From positions 583,501 through 647,500 of the forward strand of contig JAEMWC010000364.1 in NCBI GenBank assembly GCA_016490735.1: a stretch of DNA of 64,000 nucleotides, read 5' to 3'. This stretch comes from Pachyseris speciosa (Eukaryota > Cnidaria > Anthozoa > Scleractinia > Pachyseridae). The notes under the pieces are model-generated. The model saw nothing but the letters and a program-made list of their open reading frames with translations. It was not told where the DNA came from and did not search any database. A program made the position numbers and the translations under genes. Every line of letters begins with the position of its first letter. The first letter of the stretch is position 1. This document shows positions 45,934 to 58,365 of this stretch, one piece after another.

Positions 45934-48900
45934 TGTCAGTTGTGGTTTTCCTTCTCCAGCAGCTGTAAGTAAAGTAAATCTTGTCTGCCTGATCTTGGTT
46001 TTCAGTCCTCTGTAATTACTTGATCTCCACGGGAAACCGGGATTTCTGACTCAATATAGACTTTCTCAAAAGGCTAATACTGATAATTTTAAGTAAATAG
46101 TTTTGAGTGACAGCTCAAAACTTGCGCGTTGTTCCCAGAGGATTTGTGACCGGGTAAAAAGGTGAATGCACTGGGAATACTGGGCACGTGTGTCATGACA
46201 CGGCACGCTAAACGTATCATTTCACTCACGGATACGCGCATTTTCCTGAGCAAAACAAAGATTGTCAAGTTGCCAAATCGAACACGTGCCAAACTTATCA
46301 TACTCACATACGCAGGTACATGATCAGCAAGAGATAAATATATATATATATTTTTTTATTTAAACATATTTTCTATTGTTTGCCCCAAAAGCACCTAGGC
46401 TTATCAAGGGGGCTTACAATGATACAATAATCAGGCTAAAAAATACAGACAGACACAAACAGCACACAAAAACTAAGTTACAACAAATAAATTTACATAA
46501 TTACAAACATATTAATTAAACAGTTAAACAGTGGCCATCGAAAAGCGATTAGTATTGATTATAAAAGTCTGGACTTCGCGAAATAGAGCACAGTTGATAT
46601 CATAATTTGCAGATTTAACGCCATACAAAAGAAAATTAAGTTTTTTAGCATCGCTGCTGGATGACCACGTTTCACCTAGAATATTAGCAGCGGAGGTAAG
46701 GAGAAGATTACGTTGGGCGGCATACGTACGGCGGCAAGAGATAAATATAACTTAAATTGTTAGATGAGCTTGTAACAAATCAGAAAATGTCATGGATTAA
46801 TCCCCTGAATGTTTTAATCCAGTTCCTAAACCCGGAGGAGACCTTTTATTGAACTCGCAGCGTGCAAGCTTGACATTTGGCCACAGTTTTTTCCCATTAA
46901 CGCCAAACCGCAAACGGCACTTTCAGGTTAAGCGTTTGGAGTTTGAGGTATCATGGCCTCTATCGGTTGAGCCAGACGATTTCATTCTGTACGTAAGAAA
47001 TTAAAATCAACTGGAGATGGCATTTAAAGAGCGTAAATTTTTAATCATGCTCCGTGCTAGGCCATCTAAAAACGCACATGATATATTTTATCCGAGTCTA
47101 AATGCGAAAGAAGAATGTTTTTTTCAAAAGCACTTTACGGAGATCAAAGGGTATATTGGATTTGCTACCTATACAAATGCTTGTTTTTAGAGAGAAGGAA
47201 AAATGCTCTTTTGGCTGAAATTTCTTCTCTATACCTAGATAAATAACTACTACATGGGATAGCTGAAAAGAAATGCCAAGAAACTTTTAGGAACATCATA
47301 TGCCAAACGTGAATACCTACCTCTCTTGCCGTCGAAAAAAACGCGCGTTGAAATCATACGCGCGGTCAGCGCATGGTCACGCGACTCCTAGACGTTTTTC
47401 GGTTTGACGTAAGGGAACTTACGCACCGACGTTTTTGAGCCACAGACGTCAACCGGAAGAGAGGCATTTTCTCTTTTTACTTGCCTTGGCACGACCACGT
47501 TTGTATTTACTAAGTGTCTTTGCTCTTAAAGAGACGATTTACTTGAAAATTTGTACACAACCACTGCCCAAGCGAAACGTCCACTTGCGGTTGTAATCCG
47601 TCGGTCAAAAACACCCTTTAAGCCAAATCCTGTAGCTAAATGTCTCTATTGAAACAAATTATGTCGGTTCTCGAGTCGGTTTTAAGTAAATTCGAATTTA
47701 CACTTCGTTGTTCTGAGAAACCAATACAGTATACCAAAATTTGGAAAGGTACCGTGGCTCATATAGTGTATTTCATTGTAAAATGCACAACTCGGTTTTT
47801 TGCGGTAGAAATCCGAGTTGTAAATTTGGTGATAAATGCATGCAACTCGGATTTTTGAAGTAGAAATTTGCCGCTCAATGGAACTCTGAGTTTGCAATAA
47901 AAAATCGAAATGTAACTTTGGCAATTCATACAACTCGGATTTATTTGGTAAAATGAGAGTTGTACATTTTGCGATTAAAATACATTTATTCATGTCCTAT
48001 ATGAGCGACGCACCTACGGTTGGAAAGGCAGATGCGATATAATATTTTCTTGATATATCAGCAAGTGAGACAAGTCTCTTACCCGAACCAGTTCTGACGA
48101 TATCCTTGCGGCGGTCACGTACTCCGTTGCTATTGTCCGGCAGCAACACAAAGGTTTTCAGTTATCGAAGGAAATTCTCTTCACCGTGTCAAATGATTCA
48201 CATTTATAGTATTTATAGTAGTCACCTGAGCTTTCCCTAGACAGAAAATCTTTTTATTCCGCTGAGTGCATTAAAAATAATGAATTCTAAAATTGCCAGT
48301 GCCGCAACAAACAATAGATACCTTTTTTGATCAGCATAGCGTAAAACAATTATCCTGCTCAATCTTGAGGAATATCGCTTGATTTTAGCCAACGCGGCCT
48401 ACGGCCTCGTCAGGTAAGTATCAGTTCATATTCCGCGCGATTTCGCGGGATAGTTGTTAAATATCACCGGCACGAAGCATGAATGGGCTATAATTTTCGT
48501 TGTAAGGATTAAGCGTGTGACTAGCAACAGAAAAAAATTACACCTATCGTGTATTTTGATGACTCCTAACGGTACGAGTAAAGCCGGTTTGCGCAATAAA
48601 AGAAGTTATAAGTCAAAGTCATTTGTGTCATCAGAACGTGATAATAAGCTATTTCTTTATATTTATTTGTGCTTATGATGCAGTTTAGGTGACAACGATT
48701 GTTTCTGTCACGCTATTTGACAGCCTTGCTCTCGTGTCCCAGGTTCCTTAGTCCAGTCCAGATCCGAAGAAGAAGCGACGTCTCACGCAGTCAATTTTAG
48801 TTTGGTCTAATTGCATTGAATTGTTGTTGTTGTTGCTGTTGCATCTACTCCTCGAGTCACCCTGCATGGGAGGCTAGGAAGCGGCGACATATCAACCTTT

Positions 48901-49125
48901 CACGGCCCAGGGATTGACATGAGTTGCCACCCAAAGCCGTTCACCCATTCTTATTAGCATTGCGCAAGTCTATATTGGACTGGTTAGTGAACATAGAATA
49001 AAAAGATACGGTCAGGCAGATAACATTTACTCTGCCAAGAGTTAACTTACAGTTACTGGAGGAGAAACTGAGCATTGGCAAACGTAACCCCAACCGAATA
49101 CACTGAGGGACTAACGAGCCTGAAG
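45934..49125. other. Shared upstream region of the head-to-head pair UGT-B / UGT-C
   Basis: Contains a LINE fragment (46343-46733), a possible small inverted-repeat element at 47325-47465 (cctctcttgccg ... cggaagagagg), and irregular repeats of caactcggattt at 47785-47940. I do not see a clear TATA box or other promoter element for either gene. Confidence 0.5.
46343..46733 (-). mobile_element. LINE 3' fragment with 16-bp target duplication
   Basis: Flanked by gcaagagataaatata at 46327-46342 and 46734-46749. The minus strand encodes RRTYAAQRNLLLTSAANILG, LNFLLYGV, NYDINCALFREVQTFI and TNRF before a stop, the typical C-terminus of a LINE ORF2, then an AT-rich tail ending in (TA)n. Confidence 0.85.
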
Positions 49126-52100
49126 ATGGCATTACTTCGTTGTCTTTCGTGCAGCCTACTCCTGTTGTTTACAGTTCAATCGACTTGTTATGCGACAAAA
49201 TTTGCGATGGTTCCCTTGTTTGGAAGAAGCCACTATCTTGTTCTTGCGAGTCTGGGAAAAGAGCTGCATGCCAGAGGACACGAGGTATGATATTGTTCGA
49301 TCACTTGCGTGATTGTTTGTTCAATTGCAAGGAGTCATGACTTACCTGACTTAATCCCTACTCTGACCTCTGGGAGAATAGCGCCGTTCACTCGAGTCCT
49401 CCATCCTGCTCTGTCTCTTGCAGAGATGACGGCCTCTGTTGAAACTTTATTAAATGCTTAGAAATTAGTAGACTCGTTACGTTTTACTGGTGAGCTAAAG
49501 TGGCAGTGTTATTGCCATATTCATCTTTACTGAGTATAAACAGCTAGAATTTCGAATTCCAAACACATACAAACAAAACAGAACCACTTTATAAGGCTTA
49601 TATTTTTTGCACGTAAATTTGGTAATCAAACTGACAGTGCCCTCCCTTTGCTAAACTTGCTAGACGTTCTAACAGTAAATAATGTGTACCGACTCCATGC
49701 TTTAAAATCCACGCATCTATGGCACAAAGGTCTGCTACCAAATTTGTTTCAAAGTCATTTTCAATATGCAAGTAGTATTCACGGGTATAACACTGACCAG
49801 ATATGCTTCCAAACAAAATTTATATAAACCTAAGGTGCGCACTAACTCTGGAAAACAAATGACTGCCTTTGTAGCGACTGCTTTCTGGGAAAATATCCAA
49901 GTAGACTTAAAAAACCTAAATGTCTTCAATTTCTCAAAAACGTGAAACTTTATTTACTCTCAGTACAACACTCTGAAACTTTGTCTTAGTGTCATCCTTT
50001 CCTTTTCTACTAAACTACTTTCTTCTCAGTGTATAAATAGTTCTGCTCTCCTTAATTTGTTTTAAGTACCTTAATCGAACTGGAGGCTAGCCTGAAAACA
50101 TACCCGTTACCCCGTTACCTCCAGGCTCTATATTTGTACTTAGGTAATTTTTACAATGTTAATTTCTGTGTATGTGTTAAAAGCGACTGAAAGCAAAGTT
50201 CGTGACTGATCGAGACAACGTTGATTTGTTTGCTTTCTTTGCGGTTTCATCTCGCATCTAATTGGTGGCTACGTTTAACATGGACCTGCCAAAGTCAAAT
50301 CAAAGTGTTCACGGTTTTTTGACTTTCATAGTAAATAGGTCTAAAAAAAATATGTAAAGTACGTGAGCGAAATAAAGTGTTGTGTTGTTGTTGTTCTTCA
50401 AGTCACAGTCGTTACACGCTCGAGCTGTTACAGTTTGTTGTTTTTCACCAGCTTGGGAAAAAGTAAACATCCAAGTCATTGATATCTTATGAAAATAAAG
50501 ACTACCACCACTGCTACTGTATCCCGTGACGGATCAGATGCTGTTTATGTTCGCATCCCTTGCATGCAGCTGCTTCAGCGCACGTTACGTCACGTCACGC
50601 CATATGATATAGCGTTAATTTTGATATGCTTCAGGGGCACCCAACGACAAGTTTCGGTAGATATCTGTTCGGTGGAGAGTAATTCGCCTTGGGTTTTCGG
50701 CGTCGATTAAAGAGTGCACTCGGGTTTTCGTAACTAAAACGTGGCCTAAAAGATTCGCAATTGGGAAATCATAGCCCCTAAGGTTTTCGAAAAGGTCGTA
50801 ATTGCTGTTTATGGCAGTTAAAATTTCGGAAAGCAAATAGTTCCCTAGAAAGTTCGTGGAAAGTTCATTTCAGCTTGCATTTTCTCAAAGGAAGATTATG
50901 TTCCCTAACATTTTCGGGCAATTAAAATTTCAGCTAGGGAGTCCGAACAGATGAACTTCTTCTAGCTTATGAAAACATCCGTTAAAACAGACTTCAAACA
51001 CCATAGGGTACTTAAAAATGCGTTTCCACAGCTTTTGGTTGATTTGGCTCGTTTGGTGCCCCTGATGCTTCTCAACCATGGAGGCCAGCTTAACTAGCCA
51101 GGGCCTATTCTTCATGAAAGGGTATTCATTTTATCTCACAAACGGATTCGGTGACCCCTCAACTTCTTAAAATAATATGAAAAGTTATCAATATAGCAAG
51201 ATTTTCGCGCGAACGTCCTTAACTTGACAACGTTTCGCCTCCAACAATTGTAGGTCACATCAGTTGCTTATCTTTTCTCCCAGGCTACGGCTGCGCAAGG
51301 CTTGAGCTTGAGAAAATTTCAGATGGCTGTAGATGTTAGCGAAGGTTGTGTGTGAATGTGGGGGCTGGGGGGTAGGGGGCTTAATCAAGGGTACTTGATA
51401 GTATTGAGTGCTTCCCCTCTCCACTCCCCCCCTCCCCAAGGAGGTAACTCCTGGTTTTAAGCCTCCAAATTTAGAACCCATTTAAGACGAGAGTTTCCGT
51501 TTAAAAGTGATACTTCGTTTTGAAGTACGCAATTTGTTGAAAGTATCCCGAGTTAATCAGGTCTAAATCACTGAACCTATTACACTAAAGTTGCTTCCCG
51601 TTCGTTCTTGTTCGTTGCCAGGTTGTGCTTTTCGTGGGTGATTGTCAAACCTACGCCGCAAGAGAAGTAAATATAAAATGGTTCAAGTGTCCTGAAGTGG
51701 TAAAAGCATTGGATATGACGAATATACATCAGATATCTCAAATGATCCTTGCCTACTGTGACGCAAAGTTCAGTGACAAAACAATCATGGGTGAAGTCAA
51801 GTCCGCTGACCTGGTCATTGGTGCAGGCATGTATACATGCTCGTATCTGATCGCGGATAAATTCTCCAAACCACACGTGACTATATTAGAAGGCTCCCTG
51901 ACTACAGCCACGGCAACTCTTCCGTTTAATGTTGCCGCACTTCCTTCCTACATACCTCAGTTTTTATCAGAAATGACAGACAACATGAACTTTGTCCAGC
52001 GGGCAAAGAACGCCTTTTTTTGGTTGTCAAACAGCATCTTTTTCTCGATCAAGTTTCAGAGCCCCTACGTGGCCTTAAAGAAAAAGCACAACATAACTCC

Positions 52101-54864
52101 GGGAAAAAGTCTGGAGCAGACTCTTCAGAAAGTGGATCTCATTCTGTTTCAAACCGAAGCCTTTGACTATCCACGACCAATGCTACCATGTAAGGAACAT
52201 CGAGTTGTCCTTTTTCGCCCTTAGATCCCTCACGAGAGTGGAAATGTCTAGATATGAAAATCAGTGGTAAAAACGAAGATTTTCCCGCTTCCGCGCTGCT
52301 TGCGGCTCGTGGCTTAGCCACAAACTTACTCCGTAGGAAGAAACAAGATGAGGAGAAAGAAACAGACTGCTCGCTGTCCGAGATTAGTCATTACAACCTT
52401 GCTTACATTAGAAAGCCCATGTTAATGCAGTGGAACCCCTATTAAGCGGAACGAACTTTTTACCAATGGTCTAGCCTGTTCCAGGCTCTCAGATATTTGG
52501 GGTGAGCGCGCGAGGACGAGTGAAGAAAATTCGCGCGAGTTTTCCCTCGTTTCGTGTATCGCTCTTCGCTCGCCCCAAATACCTGAGAGCCTGGAACAGG
52601 CTACCAATGGCCCGATTGGTGAGGGCATATTAACGAATGGAATCCAGGAATTAACGTAAAAAGCGTAAAAAGAAATGCTACATCAGAACAAGTCAGTGTC
52701 TCGAAAAAATCGTACATGGTAAATGCGAGACTATGCGGCGAGACCTGGTTCACGAAAGGGTGATAGTCGTATTCTTGTCCCCAAGCCCGACTCTTTTTCA
52801 CAGTTGAAAAAGTAATGGAGACTCCAAAATGACCTCGTACAAAAGAAAGGCATATTTTGCAAAACCATTTCCCACCCAAACTTGAATTCTTGGCTACCGT
52901 ACATTTTCTAGCCTGCGGAGCAAGCGTTTCCGTGTGGTTTGAGCGCTGAAAAGAGCCACACGGAAGCGCTTGCTACGCAGGCTATACATTTTCAACCTTC
53001 TTTTGACAGACTTGGTAGCCTATTCCCTTTTCTTGCATTAATGGCAATTGAAAATAATGAACAATCAATTCTTGTTTGCCGTAAATGAACCAAAAATGAC
53101 TTAGAACGATTGTCCTTGGGAAAGAACATTTTGCGTAGAGCATTACTCTCCTAACTTTATCACGCTCGTGAATTCTGAACATCTGAGATCACATTGAGGC
53201 TCATTCATGATCAGTTTGCTTATTATGTCGTCTTTTAAACGAGTAACGTTATCTACTTATGCTCTCTAGATCATAAAATGGTTGGTCCACTTCTATCAAG
53301 TCCAGCACAACCACTTCCGGACGAGCTAGAGGAGTTTGTGAGGGGATCTGGGGACGAGGGAGTCATCCTTGTGTCCTTTGGATCCGTTCTTGGTGACGTA
53401 GACGATCAAATAATTGCAAAAATGGCGGCTGTGTTTTCCAGTTTACCACAGAGAGTTATTTGGAAGCTAAACAAAGGTTTGTTGGACAGAAAGTGTCACA
53501 GGAATGTAACAAAAAAGGTTTATATATAATTTCTCAAAAAAGTTCGCTCTATTTTTACTATGTCATGGAAATTCTTCTCGAAATCGAATTTGAACTTGTT
53601 AGTGACGTGCGGAGAATGCAAAAAATTTCCTGGGGCTTCGCGCCTCCTCGCGGGTGGTAATTGAGCGTGTTTTCGCGTGGTCTACTCGTTTTACTGTCTA
53701 TAAGATAAATATGGTGACTGCTCGTAGTCTACTGGATATACAGACCTTCGTTACAGCGCCTCATTCATAGTTTATTTTTCTTAATGAGACAGAAGACAAA
53801 AGCCTGAACATTGGTAGCAATGTCAAAGTTTTATCCTGGCTCCCACAGAACGACATCCTCGGTCATCCCAAGACTCGGCTCTTCATTGGACACGCGGGAA
53901 TGAATGGGATGCTACAAGCCGGTTACCATGGAGTTCCTATGATCTGTGTACCCTTCTTTGGAGACCAGTTTGACAACTCAGTTGCTGCGAAACGTTTTGG
54001 GATGGCAGAGATTTTGTACAATGAATTGATTACGGAAGCTAATCTCGTCAACGCGATAGAGACTGTGCTGAACAATCTGAGGTAAGGAAACTCCTTTAAT
54101 CCAAAACGGAACGTAATTTACAAAAAGAAAAACAACAACTTATAACCAGAAACATAATTTGAATGCCTTCATCCGATTCATTACAGATGCGCTTATTTAA
54201 ATTACTACAACAACAACATACTTTATTTGCATTGCCATTTAACTTACAGGGGGGAGGGTGAGGGCGAAGGGGAGGGGGAAGGGAAGGGGAATGGGGAAAA
54301 AAGAAGGGGAGTATGGAATTCGCGCGCGCGAGAACGCGAAGGGCTCGAGCGCTCTTCAAGTTCTTGCGCGACCCGAATTCCCCTTCCCCTTCCTCGTCGA
54401 ACGCCTACCACGCAGGCTATTTAAAAAGCACAATCTCGGTACAAAAGAAAAGCATTGACAATGTGTCGCGGGGTAGGATTACTTTAGAAATCTCAAGTCA
54501 TCTCTTGGTATGACTTATCCTTTCTTTTAGAGAGCATTTCCAAAGCGTCAAGAGTGTTCTATTGTTTCTCTCTTCTCTCAGTTACCGAGAATCTGCGGCT
54601 CGAATTTCCAGGTCCATCAGACTCCACCCTCGCACTCCTGTACAACAAGCCGCTGACTGGGTGGAGTACACGCATGCTCAAGGTGGTTTGCCACATCTCA
54701 GGCCGCGCGGACTGGATCTACCGTTTTATCAGCTATACTTACTGGATGTGATTTTTGTGGCCTTTTTGTTGTCAGTTGGTGTATTTGCTGCTTTTTATCT
54801 CTTGATTAGATTTTTGTGCCAGCTATGCTTAAAGAAAAAGCCAAGCAAAGAAAAATCAAACTAA
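49126..54864 (+). CDS. UGT-C, UDP-glycosyltransferase (UDP-glucuronosyltransferase-like), complete, 501 residues
   Basis: Exons 49126-49284, 51622-52189, 53270-53476, 53793-54081 and 54582-54864, with phases 0,1,1,2. It should transfer a sugar from a UDP-sugar to small lipophilic acceptors on the lumenal face of the ER. Signal peptide MALLRCLSCSLLLLFTVQST (residues 1-20 or so); catalytic His36 in GRSHY; the Asp of YCDAKF at about residue 100. The UGT signature spans residues 328-371: WLPQNDILGHPKTRLFIGHA then GMNGMLQAGYHGVPMICVPF and FGDQ, with D370-Q371 for the sugar nucleotide. At 354 the usual acidic residue is Gln. Exon 5 encodes one membrane helix (VIFVAFLLSVGVFAAFYLLI) and a tail ending KEKSN, a KxKxx ER retrieval signal. 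Exon 2 is 45 nt shorter than in UGT-A (codons after FKCPE), in frame. The ATG at 49126 was chosen because it starts the signal peptide and matches UGT-B. The exon 3 donor (gtttgt) is weak. Sugar and acceptor specificity cannot be read from sequence. Confidence 0.92.
49285..51621. other. Intron 1 of UGT-C
   Basis: No feature recognised apart from short GTT repeats near 50380-50395 and a C-rich/G-rich patch at 51360-51440. Confidence 0.5.
52472..52603. mobile_element. MITE (TAGCCTGTTCCAGGCTCT ends) in UGT-C intron 2
   Basis: Left tagcctgttccaggctctca and right end inverted tagcctgttccaggctctca; inner repeats gatatttggggtgagcg/ cgctcgccccaaatacc. Flanked by taccaatgg on both sides (52461-52469; 52602-52610). 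Confidence 0.9.
52909..52984. mobile_element. 76-bp fold-back MITE in UGT-C intron 2
   Basis: Arms tagcctgcggagcaagcgtt and, inverted, tagcctgcgtagcaagcgct, continuing to ccgtgtgg/ccacacgg. Target duplication tacattttc at 52900-52908 and 52985-52993. Confidence 0.9.
54230..54422. repeat. G-rich, quadruplex-prone insert in UGT-C intron 4
   Basis: 54248-54297 has at least six G-runs of 3-6 within 50 bases on the plus strand. A C-rich counterpart (ccccttccccttcctcg) follows at 54380-54400, and the block ends cacgcaggcta like the neighbouring MITEs. Confidence 0.75.
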
Positions 54865-55089
54865 TTAAGGTTTGCGTTTAACAGTCTGTTTTCAAGACTC
54901 AAAAAGGAACACCGGTCCTTTCTGTATGTGCCGGAGCACATTGTATTTCTATTGCTTTTGAAATGTTTTGATTAATGGAGTTGTATTGTTTTCTGTCGTT
55001 TGGTTTCTTTGTTTCACGTCATCTGGTCTCCGGTACCTGCGAAAAGAACCGAAACACCACACTGTAAAATCCAAATGTAGAGTTTGTTT

Positions 55090-55165
55090 GATTATCAGAA
55101 TTCTTCACAGGCTCAAGAGTTAGCATTACGTTTATAATTACTCCATTTGAAATTAGAACTGAGAA
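55090..55165. repeat. 3' flank shared with UGT-B
   Basis: ctcaagagttagcattacgt and ctccatttgaaattagaact match the reverse complement of 40860-40920, downstream of UGT-B. The duplication that made the two genes therefore extended beyond their coding ends. Confidence 0.7.
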
Positions 55166-55501
55166 AGTGTTCAGTCAGTAAGGGAACAGTTGATGTGATT
55201 GACTTGTTGATGGGAAAAGTCCAAACTCGTGTACATAATACCATTTAATTTGCGATGCGAGGGGGTGGAGAGGTTCTGGAGGATTTTGCTCAGGTGGAAA
55301 TACAGACTCCATGTCAAATGTTTATATAAATTTCTTACAAGCAGAATTCTTCTACTTTCGGGGTGATAACGAAGGAGAAGGTTATCACGGCTTATTCACG
55401 ATATATATTGCTACTGCGGTAACAGATCCTCTCAGATCTAGAGTTCTTGTAATAGACTGTTGCTGAAATATGTGTTCACGCATTGGTTAATAGCATTATT
55501 T

Positions 55502-55650
55502 AGGTATTTTATCAGCTTTACCTTCTGGATGTGATTTTTGTGGCCTGTTTGTTTTTAATGGGTGTTTTCGCTACTATTTATCTGTTTTGAAATTATATGT
55601 TTTTACCGAATGTGCTTAAAACAAAAAGCCAAGTGTAGAAAAACCACACT
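55502..55650 (+). pseudogene. Relic of UGT exon 5 (membrane-anchor end)
   Basis: Closely matches the end of UGT-C exon 5. One frame reads FYQLYLLDVIFVACLFLMGV then FATIYLF and a stop; further on, cttaaaacaaaaagccaag matches the lysine-rich tail. The first half of exon 5 and all other exons are missing. Confidence 0.82.
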
Positions 55651-57169
55651 CAGCGTTTGCATTATCCTAACTAAGCTTATCCTTTAACGCCAAAATTAGT
55701 GCCTTTAAATTAATGTAATTATTAGGGAAGAAACCAGACTGTTTCAAGCCTGCGTGACCTCTTTTTAATCAAAATTCTTATATATAAAGGCAAACAAAAA
55801 CACAATCTTGTACAGTTTAAGAGTACAGCTCTGGAGGTTTACCGTTAGCCCTCGTGGCGGGCACGGGAGCTGGGGAAAAATAGGGCGCGACTTTATGGAG
55901 CGCGCGCGAGAGAAGAAAAGCGTGAGAGAGAGGACACACGCGAGAGAGGACACGAACGAGAGAGGGAAGGAGCAAGGGAGGAGACACAACCAGGCTACTT
56001 TACAGTTAGTTCTCGCAATGTAACTCACAGTTTTAGAAGTTAGAAGTGCGTTAGGACCTTACCTACGAGGTGTAGGTTAACACGGTTTATTCACGATACA
56101 TATTAGCTCTAGTTTTGAAAACAAAAAGTGCGATTTAATAATGGTTTAAAGACGGATAGCTAAGCAGGCTGAAACCAACCCAAGTGCTTTCGTTTAGCAA
56201 ACTATATGTGAAATATGCCCTTTCAAGTTATCACTGTATCAGCTGATTTTGTAGCTTTCACAGGACGATTAAATGTCTTCAGGTAGACTGAAGATGTTTC
56301 AGTTCTTAAGTTCTTCAGTTCTTTATTATTTTTTTGTTCTTTTTTTGTTTCAAACATGGTTAGTAGAGGAGACTACTAACTATGTTTCAAATTAGTACTA
56401 TGACCAGCTTGGAGACACTCGTTCAGGCGCTAAACTTGAGATTATCATTTGGTCTTATCGATCGACCCCGCGCAAGCTCACAGGAGTAAATCTCATGCCA
56501 ATGTGGTAGGCTTTGATGAAATTGAATCATATTTGTCGAACATATCGAACTTAAATGAGGGAATCGAGGCTTTCTTGAACGAAACAACTATTGAAAACAT
56601 ATTGACAACAGAGGTGTAGCGTCCACATACGCACGTACGCCCGTGCGTACAGCTGAAATCTGGACAAAAATATTTTCTTATTCCCTGAAAGCATTTTTTA
56701 AAGTTATCATAAAATCGGGCCGATTTTTAAATGTCGAATTAAACTGGCGTCTCTGTGTGTAAGTCTTTCCAGTATCTTTTCATTAATCCATATCACGGCA
56801 AAAAAGTCATAGTGGAGTGAAAACAAAGGGAAATTGAAAAAACTCTACCCTCCGAGGCGAGCACACCCATCCTGTGTCAACTTGCACTGCTGAGGGTAGC
56901 TTCAGCAGTATGTAGAGACTGAGAACCCTTTGCGAAGTACAACTGTACCGTGATAGACGGGAGATGGGTAAAATACAGTGTAACCAACTACCTGCTGCAT
57001 TTTCTCTCTCATTTATTTATTTAGATGTCTCTCGGAAATACCAGGAAATGGGCTTTCCGAGACCTTGAATTTCAAACTTTTGTGGGGGAGCATGCCCCCG
57101 TACCCCCTGGTTTGAAGGGCTTTGGCGTTCGAAATTTTCTTCTGTGCGTACACCTTCAGAATCTCACGC
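55651..57169. other. No gene recognised
   Basis: 55895-55980 is GA-rich (cgcgagagaagaaaagcgtg). Overlapping open frames on the two strands in this purine-rich patch have no recognisable motif. Confidence 0.45.
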
Positions 57170-57420
57170 TCCCGGGGGGGCGGGGAGGGGCGCACCCCCT
57201 ATAGTGGCCTATACGGGGAGGCTCCGCCCGAAAGGGGTACCTTTTACACGCTTCAGGTATATGAAAGGGTAGGGATTTCACGAGTCGAAGTATATGAAAG
57301 GGTAGGGAAATCTGTCATTGAGGTATTTAAAAAGGCCTTTCATTAAAATATTTCGAACGCACATACGTTATAACTGTACTGTTTTAATTTATTGAACGCA
57401 ACGTGCAAATGTTTATTATA
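57170..57420. repeat. Dispersed CGAAAGGGGTACC repeat, uninterrupted copy
   Basis: Counterpart of 20590-20780 plus 22051-22100, here continuous, and so the reference for dating the Penelope insertion. Confidence 0.85.
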
Positions 57421-57424
57421 GTAA

Positions 57425-58215
57425 TATATAGAATTAGCCAAGCCTAAAAGCGGAGCTCCACGATTATATCTTTTTTTGTACTGGTATTGAACATCTACGC
57501 ATGGCTTTCCTTGCGCCAATATTTTATGTTTAGAGCAGTCAACAGGAATTTACCGCGGTGCAAAAACCTCAGGACATTAAAACATTACAAGAAAACAATA
57601 TGCAAAACGAAACAAACAAAAAACGATCAAACGTCTCACCCCCACATCGTGTTGGACAAGCATGTTTGGCCGTTTAGCCACATCTCTCAACATTGCTTTT
57701 AAATGGCTTTCCATGTTTGATCTAGATCACTGAAATAATTTCATCCAACATTTCGCGTTACGAACAAATGCTTCATCATTTAGCCACTCCAACCAACAAA
57801 GCATGCAACCAAATGGACCAAATAACGTCGACATCGCAGCGATAATACGCAAAAAATCGTTCTATGGACTCACTCTGTCTGGTGTTTGTTTCAACATTGT
57901 TTGTGCGTTTAGCCACCCAGCGTTATTTTTGACAAACACTATGCTGGATGAAAATGTTTGATCGTTTAGCTGGGGCTTTAGTCCTTTTTTACGAGGAGTC
58001 ATTGCGAAGACGTGTTAATAACATAAGGGCAAAAATTTCTTAACGCTGTTGAGGCACAGGTCTACGTCAAAAAACTGTCAGCCAAGCGGAGTAAAAACAC
58101 TCGTACGTACGTAGGCACGTACGTACGGTGACCAAAACCAAATTTTCTCGAACAGATAGGTTACCATATTTTCTTACCAATGGTGCTCCGCTTCGCGACT
58201 CTTCGGGCTGCCGGA
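57425..58215. repeat. Second copy of the GCGGAGCTCC composite repeat
   Basis: Shares gccaagcctaaaagcggagc, tgcgccaatattttatgttt and cgtgttaataacataagggc with 38376-39200; ends gggctgccggagctctgcta. A short palindromic cgtacgtacg cluster is at 58104-58128. Confidence 0.75.
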
Positions 58216-58269
58216 GCTCTGCTATAATTAGCACTATAGATGTAGTTTTACATTTTTAGCATAGTTAAT

Positions 58270-58365
58270 TTCATTTTGCCGGATATTTTATTGATTGTAA
58301 TAATTGTAAAGCGCACTATATAAGTAATAAAATTATTATTGTTATTATTATTATTATTATTATTG
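58270..58365 (+). repeat. Retroposon tail with (ATT)n
   Basis: attgtaaagcgcactatata then agtaataaa and ATT triplets; this GCGC...TATATAA end is a common SINE/LINE 3' tail. The open frame at 58339-58569 starts in the microsatellite and has no recognised motif. Confidence 0.6.
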
